Source: an uncultured Hyphomicrobiales bacterium (GTDB lineage Bacteria > Pseudomonadota > Alphaproteobacteria > Rhizobiales > Beijerinckiaceae). From it: DNA of 8,260 nucleotides. Below the pieces are notes generated by a model. The model saw nothing but the letters and a program-made list of their open reading frames with translations, had not been told where the DNA came from and did not search any database. This document shows positions 1 through 6,477 of the stretch, piece by piece. A program made the translations under genes and the position numbers. The number at the start of each line of letters is the position of its first letter. Positions within the stretch are counted from its first letter, which is position 1. The stretch is taken from contig CAIWVR010000301.1 in the NCBI GenBank assembly GCA_903916165.1, positions 1 to 8,260 of the forward strand, read 5' to 3'.

Positions 1-436
1 CGCGGCCCGACGCCATATTGACGATGGCGCCGCGACCCTTGGCCGCCATATGCGCGCCGAAGGCCTGCGAACAGAAGACTGTGCCCATCAGGTTGATGCC
101 GAGCACCTGGCGCCAGATGTCGGGCGTCACGTCGCGGATGCCGACGCGCGGGAAGATGCCCGCATTGTTGACGAGCCCGAAGATCGTGCCTTCATGCGCA
201 ATGGCTTCCACTGCCGCGCTGGCGATGCGCGCGGGATCGCCGACATCGACCTTCTGCACGAAGCTCGTGGCACCAAGGCTTGCGCAGAGCGCTTCTGTCT
301 CGGCGAGGCCGTCATCCGAAATGTCCCACAGCACGAGGCGTGCGCCGCGTTGCGCAAGCGCCAAAGCCACGGCGCGGCCGATGCCCTGTGCAGCACCGGT
401 GACGACAATGGTGTCGCCTGTTTGAAAGCCCGACAT
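1..436 (-). CDS. Classical short-chain dehydrogenase/reductase, 3' part cut by window edge
   Basis: This is the N-terminal 145 residues of an NAD(P)-dependent oxidoreductase; the rest lies beyond the left edge. Visible SDR landmarks are the cofactor-binding TGAAQGIG (residues 13-20), Asp38 at the end of the second strand (favours NAD over NADP), Asp64 in KVDV, the NNAG motif (90-93), structural Asn115 in GIN, and Ser143, which aligns with the catalytic serine. The YxxxK pair is outside the window, so activity cannot be confirmed. The ATG at 436 follows the upstream hydrolase stop codon (441-439) by only 2 nt, and a GAGG lies 11 nt upstream inside that gene, so the two are probably translationally coupled. 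It is the third gene of the minus-strand operon. A role as an alcohol/diol dehydrogenase in the same catabolic route is inference; the substrate is unknown. Confidence 0.9.
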   Translation of the reverse strand, partial: MSGFQTGDTIVVTGAAQGIGRAVALALAQRGARLVLWDISDDGLAETEALCASLGATSFVQKVDVGDPARIASAAVEAIAHEGTIFGLVNNAGIFPRVGIRDVTPDIWRQVLGINLMGTVFCSQAFGAHMAAKGRGAIVNMASGR

Positions 437-438
437 GC

Positions 439-1242
439 TCATTCAAGCCTCACATTTTTGGAGAAGTCGTAATCGGCATTGAACGCCGCATCGAAACGCC
501 AGCGGATCGGATCGGCCTTGTAGTCGGGGCTCAGCACTTCCGCGAGGAAGCGTTGCTGCGCGGCCCAGCCGGCGTCCGCCTGCGGCTTGCGGTAACGACC
601 CGGCATGGTGTCGTTCAACCATCCATGCGGCGCACCGGCATAGATGTTGATGTCATAGCTCTTGCGGTTGGCCTCGAGGCAATTGCGCATGCGCTGCACA
701 TCCTCGACCGCGATGATGTGATCTGCCGCGCCAAAGGCACCGAAGACCGGGCAGGAGACTTGGGCGATGATCTCGTCCAGTGCAACCGGCTGGAGCCCGG
801 TGACATTCCATTCGCGCTTGGAGGCTGCCCCGTACCAGACGATGGCCGCCGCGATCTTGCGCTGCGCGGCGAAGATGAGCGGATGGCGTCCGGTCTGGCA
901 ATAACCGGCCACCGCGACGCGACCCATGTCGGCGTCGGGTTCCTGCGCGACTGCGGCCATCGCCGCATCGAGATAGTCGACCGATTCAGGGTCCGTCAGA
1001 TCGTAGCGGGAATCGCCGCGGTTCAGGACATCCTGTTCGGGGTGACGGTAAAAGAAGTTCGGTGCGAGAACGAGAAACCCGTCGCCCGCACAGCGCCGTG
1101 CGAGATCGCGCGTGTGATCGACGAGGCCGTAGCGCTCGTGCATCAGGATGACGACGGGCTTTTTCGCATCGCCCTCGGGTTTGGCCAGGAATGCCGGCAT
1201 GTCGCCTGCGCAGGTGATGATTTTTGTAACGATCTTGGTCAT
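439..1242 (-). CDS. Dienelactone hydrolase family protein
   Basis: A 267-residue cytoplasmic alpha/beta-hydrolase. It matches the dienelactone hydrolase (carboxymethylenebutenolidase) family, which opens lactone or ester bonds with a Cys-Asp-His triad. The probable triad is Cys115 (GYCQTG), Asp174 (GAADHII) and His206 (PHGW). Glu36 in HERYGL sits where the family's regulatory glutamate is found (QExFG in classic members). The nucleophile elbow reads G-Y-C-Q-T-G rather than the usual G-x-C-x-G-G. About 25-30 residues after the core (from about residue 240) form a tail rich in aromatic and charged residues, longer than in classic enzymes of about 235 residues. The ATG at 1242 is chosen because a perfect AAGGAG (plus-strand 1250-1255) stands 7 nt before it; that site overlaps the stop codon of the preceding gene. 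An open extension upstream lies over the neighbour and is not coding. Whether the substrate is a true dienelactone is unknown. Confidence 0.92.
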   Translation of the reverse strand: MTKIVTKIITCAGDMPAFLAKPEGDAKKPVVILMHERYGLVDHTRDLARRCAGDGFLVLAPNFFYRHPEQDVLNRGDSRYDLTDPESVDYLDAAMAAVAQEPDADMGRVAVAGYCQTGRHPLIFAAQRKIAAAIVWYGAASKREWNVTGLQPVALDEIIAQVSCPVFGAFGAADHIIAVEDVQRMRNCLEANRKSYDINIYAGAPHGWLNDTMPGRYRKPQADAGWAAQQRFLAEVLSPDYKADPIRWRFDAAFNADYDFSKNVRLE

Positions 1243-1253
1243 GCCGAGGCTCC

Positions 1254-1898
1254 TTATTCGCACATCAGGCCGACGATATCGTCGACATTCATGACGCGGC
1301 TCATGCGCGGAAACACGCGCTCCATGAAGAACTGGTTGTTGTTGCCGCGCGCCGAGAAACAGGCATCGCTGGCGACGACAATGCCATAGTCGAGATCGCG
1401 TGCGGCAAATACCGTCGAGGCGATGCCGACGTCGGTTGAGCCGCCGCAGATGATGATGGTCTCGATGCCGCGCACGCGGCATTGCAGGTCGAGGTCGGTC
1501 TGGAAGAAAGAGTTCCAGCGGTGCTTGGGGATGAACACGTCGCCCGGGGCGGGTGCCAGTTCCGGTGCCACTTCCGCATCGGTCGAATCGCCGTAAAAGC
1601 GCGGCCTGATGACCGCGTCGGGCGCGGCCGTCGAGCCGAGATCCATGTCGGTGTCGGTGAGGCGCGCGACCGTGTCGGAGCCGTCGGGCGCATGGTGACC
1701 ACTGGGATAAAAGGCGGTCATGCCGACCTTGCGCGCGCCCAGCAGAAGGCGCTGCATGTTGGGCAGGATCTGGCGCTCCTCGAGAAATTTCACCTTCGCG
1801 GGATCTCGCGGATGCAGGTAGCCATTCAGCGAATCAAACATGATGAGGCCGGTGCGCTGCGCCGACAGATGCGTCTCAAGTCGCGAAATCCTCGCCAT
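1254..1898 (-). CDS. Isochorismatase-fold hydrolase lacking the usual catalytic cysteine
   Basis: A 214-residue protein of the isochorismatase-like (cysteine hydrolase) superfamily, which includes amidases, nicotinamidases and true isochorismatases. Visible features are the early aspartate in LIMFDSLNGY (Asp22), the lysine in FIPKHRWNSFF (Lys125), and the signature region 152-168 (GGSTDVGIAST then FAARDL). Lined up with the usual G-V-A-T-N-V-C-V-x-S-T signature, the nucleophile position is Gly158, so two of the three triad residues are kept and Cys is absent. From memory, PhzD/EntB-type isochorismatases also lack this Cys and cleave a vinyl ether, so the protein need not be dead, but amidase chemistry is doubtful. 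The ATG at 1898 has a weak AAGGAC 10 nt upstream; the frame stays open further upstream but has no better start. It is the first gene of the minus-strand operon, and its stop overlaps the next gene's ribosome site. Confidence 0.88.
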   Translation of the reverse strand: MARISRLETHLSAQRTGLIMFDSLNGYLHPRDPAKVKFLEERQILPNMQRLLLGARKVGMTAFYPSGHHAPDGSDTVARLTDTDMDLGSTAAPDAVIRPRFYGDSTDAEVAPELAPAPGDVFIPKHRWNSFFQTDLDLQCRVRGIETIIICGGSTDVGIASTVFAARDLDYGIVVASDACFSARGNNNQFFMERVFPRMSRVMNVDDIVGLMCE

Positions 1899-1933
1899 CG
1901 AACGAGTTGTCCTTGTTGTTTTTGAAACATTGG

Positions 1934-1953
1934 TCCGGCTCTTCAGGGCCGGA
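1934..1953. promoter_or_regulatory. Inverted repeat in the isochorismatase-fold gene leader
   Basis: TCCGGCTC-TTCA-GGGCCGGA: 8-nt arms with one mismatch around a 4-nt centre. It lies 36 nt before the start codon of the minus-strand operon, at about the predicted transcription start. It could be an operator half of the divergent control region or a hairpin in the 5' leader. The dyad is seen directly; the function is inference. Confidence 0.4.
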
Positions 1954-1981
1954 GCGACGATAGTGTCTCGCCGATCGTCGC
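1954..1981. promoter_or_regulatory. Interrupted palindrome, candidate operator over the minus-strand promoter
   Basis: GCGACGAT-N12-ATCGTCGC, perfect 8-nt arms. The left arm covers most of the candidate -10 and the right arm touches the candidate -35 of the minus-strand operon. A protein bound here would cover that promoter. No regulator is encoded beside it; the nearest is the IclR-family gene at 7461, whose own promoter carries a different palindrome. Confidence 0.45.
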
Positions 1982-1985
1982 ACAA
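1957..1985 (-). promoter_or_regulatory. Candidate sigma70-type promoter for the minus-strand operon
   Basis: On the minus strand TTGTGC is followed by a 17-nt spacer and TATCGT, giving 3/6 and 4/6 matches to consensus. The predicted transcript would start near 1950, about 50 nt before the ATG. The match is weak; support comes mainly from its position and the palindrome that overlaps it. Confidence 0.3.
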
Positions 1986-1999
1986 TGGCCCGGCGCTGA

Positions 2000-2028
2000 T
2001 TGACGCGCCACCTGATGGCCTGAACAAT
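2000..2028 (+). promoter_or_regulatory. Candidate sigma70-type promoter for the epimerase gene
   Basis: TTGACG (2000-2005), 17-nt spacer, AACAAT (2023-2028): 5/6 and 4/6 matches at ideal spacing. Transcription would begin near 2035, leaving a leader of about 50 nt before the ATG at 2088. Its -35 lies only 14 nt from that of the divergent minus-strand promoter, so one regulator could affect both. Confidence 0.45.
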
Positions 2029-2087
2029 ATGCCCCGCGCCCGCAGAGGCGGCGATCGCGCTCCGATTGGGCGGGGCAAGGGGGAAAC

Positions 2088-3044
2088 ATGACGATTCTGG
2101 TGACAGGCGCAGGCCTTGTGGGCACCGCCTTTGCGCGCGAGGCGATGGCACGCGGCGAGACAATCGTCTTCTTCGATCCGGAACCGCGCACGGATTTCAT
2201 CGATTTCAAGCTCGGGGCCGGCAAGGCCTCTCTCGTGCGCGGCGACGTGCGCGACCTGCCCGCGCTGATCGAGACAGCCAAAAGCCACAAGGTGGAGGCC
2301 ATTGTGCATACGGCGGGGCTGATCGGCGGGCGGGTGCAGCACTCGCTCTCGACGGCGTTCGACATCAATCTCGGGGGCACGCGCAATGTTGCCGAATGCA
2401 TGCGCCTGCTCGGGTTGCGTCGTCTCGTCCACATCAGCACATTTGGCGTCTATGACACGCGCCGGCCGGCCACGGGCAAGGTCACGGAAGATTTTCCGCG
2501 TGGTGCCGGGCGCGGCTACGGCAATCTCAAGGTCGCCAAGGAAGTGCTGCTCGAGGCCTATGCCGATCTGCACGGGTTCGAACTGATCATGCTGCGCCCG
2601 GCCAATGTCTATGGCGCGGGTCATTTCTGGTCCGGTTCGTCGGGCGGCGCGAAGATGCAGGCGCTGCTGGAGGCGGGCCTGTCAGGCACCAGGGCGCGGA
2701 TCTCCTCTGCCGAGACCATGGCGAATGAATATGTCTATGCCCGGGACATGGGCCGCGCCGTCGACCTCGCCTTGACCGTCCCAATGCCTGCCCAGAGCGT
2801 GTTCAACATCGGCAATGGTTACGTGAGCCCGTTCGATGCGGTTGTTGCTGCGGTGCGGCACCATTGTCCGGATCTCGCCTATGAGGTCGAGCCGGGGCCG
2901 CCGCCCAAATCCAAATCTGCGCCGCTGTCGATCGAGGCCGCGCGCCAGTATCTGGGGTGGGCACCGCAATTTGATCTCGACGCCGGTTTCGCGGATTATC
3001 TCCGAGAGCTCAAGGCGATGATCTCGTTCCGGATTGGCACCTGA
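2088..3044 (+). CDS. NAD-dependent epimerase/dehydratase family protein (extended SDR)
   Basis: A 318-residue extended SDR, a cytoplasmic enzyme of the family that epimerises, dehydrates or oxidises sugars and related hydroxy compounds with bound NAD. Visible are TGAGLVG at the N-terminus (Rossmann GxxGxxG, residues 6-12), Asp30 ending the second strand (NAD preference), GDVRD (52-56), HTAG (74-77), Ser117/Thr118 in HISTFGVY, the catalytic pair Tyr144-xxx-Lys148 in YGNLK, and LRPANVYG (169-176), which is typical of the family. All catalytic residues are present. The start has AAGGGGG 4 nt upstream. It is divergent from the isochorismatase-fold operon and 157 nt ahead of the TTT transporter genes, with no clear terminator between, so it may be co-transcribed with them. 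The substrate is not assignable: nearby genes suggest organic-acid or aromatic catabolism rather than cell-surface sugars. Confidence 0.92.
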   Translation: MTILVTGAGLVGTAFAREAMARGETIVFFDPEPRTDFIDFKLGAGKASLVRGDVRDLPALIETAKSHKVEAIVHTAGLIGGRVQHSLSTAFDINLGGTRNVAECMRLLGLRRLVHISTFGVYDTRRPATGKVTEDFPRGAGRGYGNLKVAKEVLLEAYADLHGFELIMLRPANVYGAGHFWSGSSGGAKMQALLEAGLSGTRARISSAETMANEYVYARDMGRAVDLALTVPMPAQSVFNIGNGYVSPFDAVVAAVRHHCPDLAYEVEPGPPPKSKSAPLSIEAARQYLGWAPQFDLDAGFADYLRELKAMISFRIGT

Positions 3045-3201
3045 CATTAGCCTTTGGTCGTTTTGCCATTGTCCGCCATAGCTTCAGCCTGCGAGTCGGT
3101 TTAAGGTTAAAAATAAAGTCGGGGGGGTCGGTAGTTTGTGGGCGCATGGCGCACACGGGCAGCGCAGCCCCCCTGTCTATGTGCAGGTGGAGGTTCAAGG
3201 G
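3045..3201 (+). promoter_or_regulatory. Leader/spacer before the transporter genes, with AT-rich stretch and potential stem-loops
   Basis: This 157-nt gap has no gene. An AT-rich block at 3100-3117 stands out from the GC-rich background and could hold a -10 (TAAAAA at 3108-3113), but no convincing -35 was found. Downstream, a run of seven G (3121-3127) can pair with six C (3168-3173). Between them GTG-G-GCGC-ATG-GCGC-A-CAC (3138-3156) forms a stem of 7 pairs with one G/A mismatch. The ribosome site GTGGAGG (3187-3193) lies beyond these stems. This is a possible structured leader; no known riboswitch class was recognised. Confidence 0.3.
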
Positions 3202-3708
3202 ATGACGGACCAGGTATCGTCCGAAACACAAAAGGCACCGGGGTTGATCAAATCGACCCAGGAATTGGGTGCCGGTCTGTTTCTCATCGCGGTTGCGGGC
3301 TTTTTCTTCTGGCAGGCGCTGGCCCTGCCACATGGATCGCTGCGCGCCATGGGCCCAGGCATGCTGCCGCAATCGCTCGCGCTCATGTTGGCCGCCGGCG
3401 GGGTCGGGTTGATCCTGACATCAATCTTCACGGAAGGCCCTGCGCTGGAGCGCTGGTCGTTGCGCGGTCCCTTCTTCATCTTCGGCGGCATCGTGCTCTT
3501 TTCGCTGCTCATCCGCACCTGCGGGCTTGCGGTCGCAGGCCCCGTGTCGATGATCTTCGGCACGATGGCGAGCACGGAGTTCCGCTGGAAGGAATCGGTG
3601 ATCTTCAGCATCATCCTGACGTCGGTCTGCGTGCTTCTCTTCAAAGTGCTCCTGCGCCTGCCGATCCCCGTGATTGGCACGATGCTTGAGCCTTTCTTCC
3701 CGTTCTGA
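3202..3708 (+). CDS. tctB: Tripartite tricarboxylate transporter small membrane subunit (TctB family)
   Basis: A 168-residue inner-membrane protein, the small membrane component of a TTT (TctABC) carrier. It has four or five hydrophobic segments (about residues 22-41, 55-76, 88-106, 108-124 and 132-152). RAMGPGMLPQ (48-57), after the first segment, resembles the family's GPGxxP motif. Hydrophobicity, length and position directly before a TctA gene together give the call; TctB sequences are poorly conserved. The ATG at 3202 is chosen over an in-frame TTG 66 nt upstream because GTGGAGG lies 8 nt before it and the extra residues are not hydrophobic or conserved-looking. The large membrane subunit follows after 17 nt. 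The symbol is a family label and does not mean the substrate is citrate. Confidence 0.9.
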   Translation: MTDQVSSETQKAPGLIKSTQELGAGLFLIAVAGFFFWQALALPHGSLRAMGPGMLPQSLALMLAAGGVGLILTSIFTEGPALERWSLRGPFFIFGGIVLFSLLIRTCGLAVAGPVSMIFGTMASTEFRWKESVIFSIILTSVCVLLFKVLLRLPIPVIGTMLEPFFPF

Positions 3709-3725
3709 GCCGGAGATCAACCGAC

Positions 3726-5228
3726 ATGGAAGCCTTTCTCGGTAATCTCGCGCTTGGTTTCGGCGTTGCACTGACGCTGAACAATATTTTCCTTTGTTTT
3801 GTCGGCTGTATGGTCGGCACGCTCATCGGCGTGCTGCCGGGCGTTGGCCCGATCGCGACCATCGCGATGCTGCTGCCGATCACCTTCGGCTTCGATCCGA
3901 CGGGCGCCCTGATCATGCTCGCTGGCATTTATTACGGGGCGCAATATGGTGGATCGACGACGGCCATTCTCGTCAATATCCCCGGCGAGGCGACTTCGGT
4001 TGTCACGACGCTCGATGGCCACCAGATGGCCAGGCAGGGCCGCGCCGGCGTGGCGCTCGGCATTGCGGCGATGGGCTCGTTTTTCGCGGGCACTGTTGCA
4101 ACGCTCTTCATTGCCGCCCTCGGCAAGCCGCTGACCAAGCTCGCGCAGTTGTTTGGTCCTGCGGAATATTTTTCGCTGATGATCATGGGCCTCGTGTTCG
4201 CCGTCGTGCTGGCGCGTGGCTCGATCCTGAAGGCGATCTGCATGATCCTTCTGGGCCTCGTGCTCGCCACTGTCGGCACCGACCTTGAAACTGGTCAGGA
4301 GCGCATGACGCTTGGCATCCAGGATTTGTCGGACGGCGTTGATTTCGCCGTGCTGGCGATGGGCATTTTCGGCTTCGCCGAAATCGTCCGCAATCTGGAA
4401 AATCCGGAGACGCGCGATGTCGTGCGCGCCGCGATTGGCCGGCTCTGGCCGACAAAGGCGGACTTCCGCGCCTCCTATTTCCCGATCCTGCGCGGGACGC
4501 TCACAGGTGCCATTCTGGGCATCCTGCCGGGCAATGGCGCGGTGCTTGGCCCCTTCGCGTCCTACACGATGGAAAAAAAGCTCGCCAAGGATCCCTCGCG
4601 TTTCGGTCGCGGTGCGATCGAGGGTGTCGCCGGACCTGAGGCTGCCAACAATGCGGGCGCGCAGACCGCCTTCATCCCATTGCTGACGCTCGGCATTCCG
4701 CCCAACGCGGTGATGGCGCTGATGGTGGGAGCGATGACCATCCACGGCATCATTCCTGGTCCCCAGGTGATGACCAAGAACCCGGAATTATTCTGGGGCA
4801 TGGTCGCCTCCATGTGGCTCGGCAACCTGATGCTCGTCATCATCAACCTGCCGCTGATCGGCCTGTGGGTGAAGCTGCTGCAGGTGCCCTACCGGTTGAT
4901 GTTCCCGGCCATCATGATCTTCTGCTGCATCGGCATTTATTCGATCAACAATTCCACCAGCGATGTCATGTTCACGGCCTTCTTCGGCGTGGTCGGCTAT
5001 ACTCTGCTGAAATTTGGGTTCGAGCCGGCACCGATGCTGCTGGGCTTCGTGCTTGGCAAGCTGATGGAAGAGAAGCTCCGCCAGGCTCTGATCCTGTCGC
5101 GTGGATCCTTCTCGACCTTCGTCGAGCGTCCGGTCTCGGGTGTTCTGCTGGCGGTGGCGGTGATCATGCTGCTGATCGCCCTTCTCCCGTCGATCCGGAA
5201 GGGGCGTGACGAGGTCTTTACCGAGTAA
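3726..5228 (+). CDS. tctA: Tripartite tricarboxylate transporter large membrane subunit (TctA family)
   Basis: A full-length 500-residue polytopic inner-membrane protein, the permease of a secondary, solute-binding-protein-dependent carboxylate transporter. Family signatures are clear and occur as two internal halves: GVLPGVGPIATIAMLLP (35-51) with YGGSTTAILVNIPGE (74-88), and GILPGNGAVLGPF (265-277) with GVAGPEAANNAGAQ (300-313) and TLGIPPNAVMALM (321-333). The paired PG loops are thought to form the substrate path. About a dozen hydrophobic segments run to about residue 488, and the C-terminus is short and charged. GGAG lies 10 nt before the ATG; the gene follows tctB by 17 nt, so one message is expected. 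Aromatic carboxylates, citrate and other dicarboxylates are known TTT substrates; which one applies here is not visible. Confidence 0.97.
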   Translation: MEAFLGNLALGFGVALTLNNIFLCFVGCMVGTLIGVLPGVGPIATIAMLLPITFGFDPTGALIMLAGIYYGAQYGGSTTAILVNIPGEATSVVTTLDGHQMARQGRAGVALGIAAMGSFFAGTVATLFIAALGKPLTKLAQLFGPAEYFSLMIMGLVFAVVLARGSILKAICMILLGLVLATVGTDLETGQERMTLGIQDLSDGVDFAVLAMGIFGFAEIVRNLENPETRDVVRAAIGRLWPTKADFRASYFPILRGTLTGAILGILPGNGAVLGPFASYTMEKKLAKDPSRFGRGAIEGVAGPEAANNAGAQTAFIPLLTLGIPPNAVMALMVGAMTIHGIIPGPQVMTKNPELFWGMVASMWLGNLMLVIINLPLIGLWVKLLQVPYRLMFPAIMIFCCIGIYSINNSTSDVMFTAFFGVVGYTLLKFGFEPAPMLLGFVLGKLMEEKLRQALILSRGSFSTFVERPVSGVLLAVAVIMLLIALLPSIRKGRDEVFTE

Positions 5229-5237
5229 TCCGCATAT

Positions 5238-5266
5238 TTGCACAATGGGTTTGTCAGGATCATAAT
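5238..5266 (+). promoter_or_regulatory. Possible internal promoter for the binding-protein gene
   Basis: TTGCAC (5238-5243), 17-nt spacer, CATAAT (5261-5266): 3/6 and 5/6 matches to sigma70 consensus. Transcription would start near 5273, placing the stem-loop at 5271-5301 at the very 5' end of the message. This would let the periplasmic protein be made in excess over the membrane subunits. It rests on sequence match alone. Confidence 0.3.
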
Positions 5267-5270
5267 CCCG

Positions 5271-5301
5271 CGAGCGGCCAAGCTAAAGCTTGCGCCGCTC
5301 G
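5271..5301 (+). promoter_or_regulatory. Strong stem-loop between tctA and tctC
   Basis: CGAGCGGC-CAAGCT-AA-AGCTTG-C-GCCGCTCG: 14 paired bases with one bulged C. No T-run follows, so it is not a standard intrinsic terminator. Likely roles are stabilising the 3' end of the tctBA message or the 5' end of a separate tctC message, or partial attenuation that changes subunit ratios. The structure is read directly; the role is inference. Confidence 0.6.
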
Positions 5302-5363
5302 TTGTCGTCAGCGACCTTGACTTATGCGCATCGCAAAGGTGCCGGTGAATTGGGAGTGAAACT

Positions 5364-6326
5364 ATGAGGACATCCATTCTGGCGCTGGCCGCCGCCGTGG
5401 TCCTGACCGGCTCGGCTCAGGCGCAGACCTATCCGCAGCGCCCGATCAACATGATCGTGCCTTTCGCCGCCGGCGGACCGACGGACATCGTGGCTCGCAT
5501 TGTCGCGGAAAACATGTCGAAGACTCTCGGCCAGCAGATCGTCGTCGAAAATGTTGCAGGTGCAGGCGGCACGACCGGGATCACCCGCGCCGCGCAGTCC
5601 AAGCCCGACGGCTATACCATTATGATGGGCCATATGGGCACGCATGGCGCGGCTCCGGCGCTCTATCCCAATCTGAAATATGATCCGACAAAGGATTTCG
5701 AGCCGATCGGCATGGCGGCGGGCACACCCATCCTGATCGTCGCCAAGAAAGACTTTCCGGCCAATAATCTGAAAGAGATGATCGCCTATCTGAAGGCCAA
5801 TTCGGACAAGGTGAACCAGGCTCATGCGGGCATCGGTGCCGTCTCGCACATGACCTGCATCCTGTTCAACAGCCAGATCGGCGTGAAGCCGGCGGCAGTG
5901 CCCTATAGCGGCACAGGCCCGGCGCTGAACGATCTGGTCTCGGGCCAGGTCGATTACATGTGCGACCAGATCGTCAACCTCGTCAGCCAGATCAAGGCTG
6001 GCTCGATCAAGGCTTTCGCCATCGCCATGCCGGAGCGCTCACCCGCGCTGCCCGACGTGCCCACGACGAAGGAAGCTGGCATGCCGGACTATGAAGTCAC
6101 CGCCTGGAACGCGGTCTTCGCACCCAAGGACACGCCGAAAGAGATCGTGACCGCGCTTTCCTCGGCGCTGGACAAGGCGCTTGATGATGCGGGGACCAAG
6201 GGGCGCCTTCTCGACCTGGGTGGCGTCTTGCCCACCAAGGCCGAGCGCGGCGGCGATTGGCTGGGTGCCTTCGTGAAAAAGGAAGTTGCCCGCTGGACGC
6301 CGGTGCTGAAGGAAGCGTCGAAGTAA
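5364..6326 (+). CDS. tctC: Tripartite tricarboxylate transporter substrate-binding protein (TctC/Bug family)
   Basis: A 320-residue periplasmic solute receptor. It has a Sec signal peptide: Arg2, a hydrophobic core (about 5-16) and an SAQA-Q cleavage site after about residue 20. The mature chain opens with the family's YPQRPINMIVPFAAGG region followed by PTDIVAR (23-45); Asp41 is in the loop that contacts ligand carboxylates in Bug proteins. ENVAGAGGTTG (62-72), PDGYT (81-85), the VPYSGTGPALNDLVSGQVD segment (179-197) and LPDVPTTKEAG (229-239) are all typical. It delivers ligand to TctA/TctB. GGGAG stands 7 nt before the ATG. The gene lies after tctA (order B-A-C), whereas the classic citrate locus is C-B-A. 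The ligand is unknown; the family binds diverse carboxylates including aromatic acids. Confidence 0.97.
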   Translation: MRTSILALAAAVVLTGSAQAQTYPQRPINMIVPFAAGGPTDIVARIVAENMSKTLGQQIVVENVAGAGGTTGITRAAQSKPDGYTIMMGHMGTHGAAPALYPNLKYDPTKDFEPIGMAAGTPILIVAKKDFPANNLKEMIAYLKANSDKVNQAHAGIGAVSHMTCILFNSQIGVKPAAVPYSGTGPALNDLVSGQVDYMCDQIVNLVSQIKAGSIKAFAIAMPERSPALPDVPTTKEAGMPDYEVTAWNAVFAPKDTPKEIVTALSSALDKALDDAGTKGRLLDLGGVLPTKAERGGDWLGAFVKKEVARWTPVLKEASK

Positions 6327-6345
6327 GGTTTGGGATAGGCGAGAC

Positions 6346-6380
6346 AAGGGCGCCCGGCGGAAGCTGCGGTGCCCTTTTTT
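6346..6380 (+). terminator. Intrinsic terminator after tctC
   Basis: The AAGGGCGCC arm (6346-6354) pairs with GGTGCCCTT (6368-6376), 9 base pairs including one G-U, around a 13-nt loop. It runs directly into six T (6375-6380). It begins 19 nt after the tctC stop and closes the transporter transcription unit. Confidence 0.85.
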
Positions 6381-6390
6381 CGTGGGGGCG

Positions 6391-6450
6391 CCCACCCTCT
6401 CCCTGCGGGAGAGGGTGGACTCGGGGCGCAGCCCCGAGCCGGGTGAGGGG
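6391..6450 (+). repeat. REP-like palindromic repeat, copy A
   Basis: Two consecutive stem-loops and a tail: a perfect 12-bp stem CCACCCTCTCCC / GGGAGAGGGTGG with loop TGC (6392-6418), an 8-bp stem CTCGGGGC / GCCCCGAG with loop GCA (6420-6438), then CCGGGTGAGGGG (6439-6450). This two-stem layout with a GGxTGAGGG tail is familiar as a dispersed intergenic repeat in Rhizobiales genomes. It probably spreads or is maintained like REP elements; there is no coding content. Confidence 0.8.
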
Positions 6451-6477
6451 CTTTGATCTTTCCTGCTGACGCCCTAT

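Noticed and set aside
553..1389. Plus-strand open frame opposite the dienelactone-hydrolase-like gene
   Set aside because: The opposite strand carries a complete catalytic triad and a perfect ribosome site; this frame spans the junction of two real genes.
1899..2624. Upstream extension of the isochorismatase-fold frame to about 456 codons
   Set aside because: The extension runs antisense through the epimerase gene and the control region; family similarity begins only after the ATG at 1898.
3136..3201. TTG start extending the TctB protein by 22 residues
   Set aside because: There is no ribosome site before it, it lies in a region of potential stems, and the ATG at 3202 has GTGGAGG at 8 nt.
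3717..4745. Long open frame (about 340 codons) on the strand opposite the TctA gene
   Set aside because: The product is Arg/His/Glu-rich with no recognisable motif, and it lies antisense to a gene with unambiguous family signatures; high GC produces such frames.
5271..5301. Intrinsic terminator after tctA
   Set aside because: The stem is strong but is followed by TTGTCGTC, with no T-run, so it is listed as a regulatory stem-loop instead.
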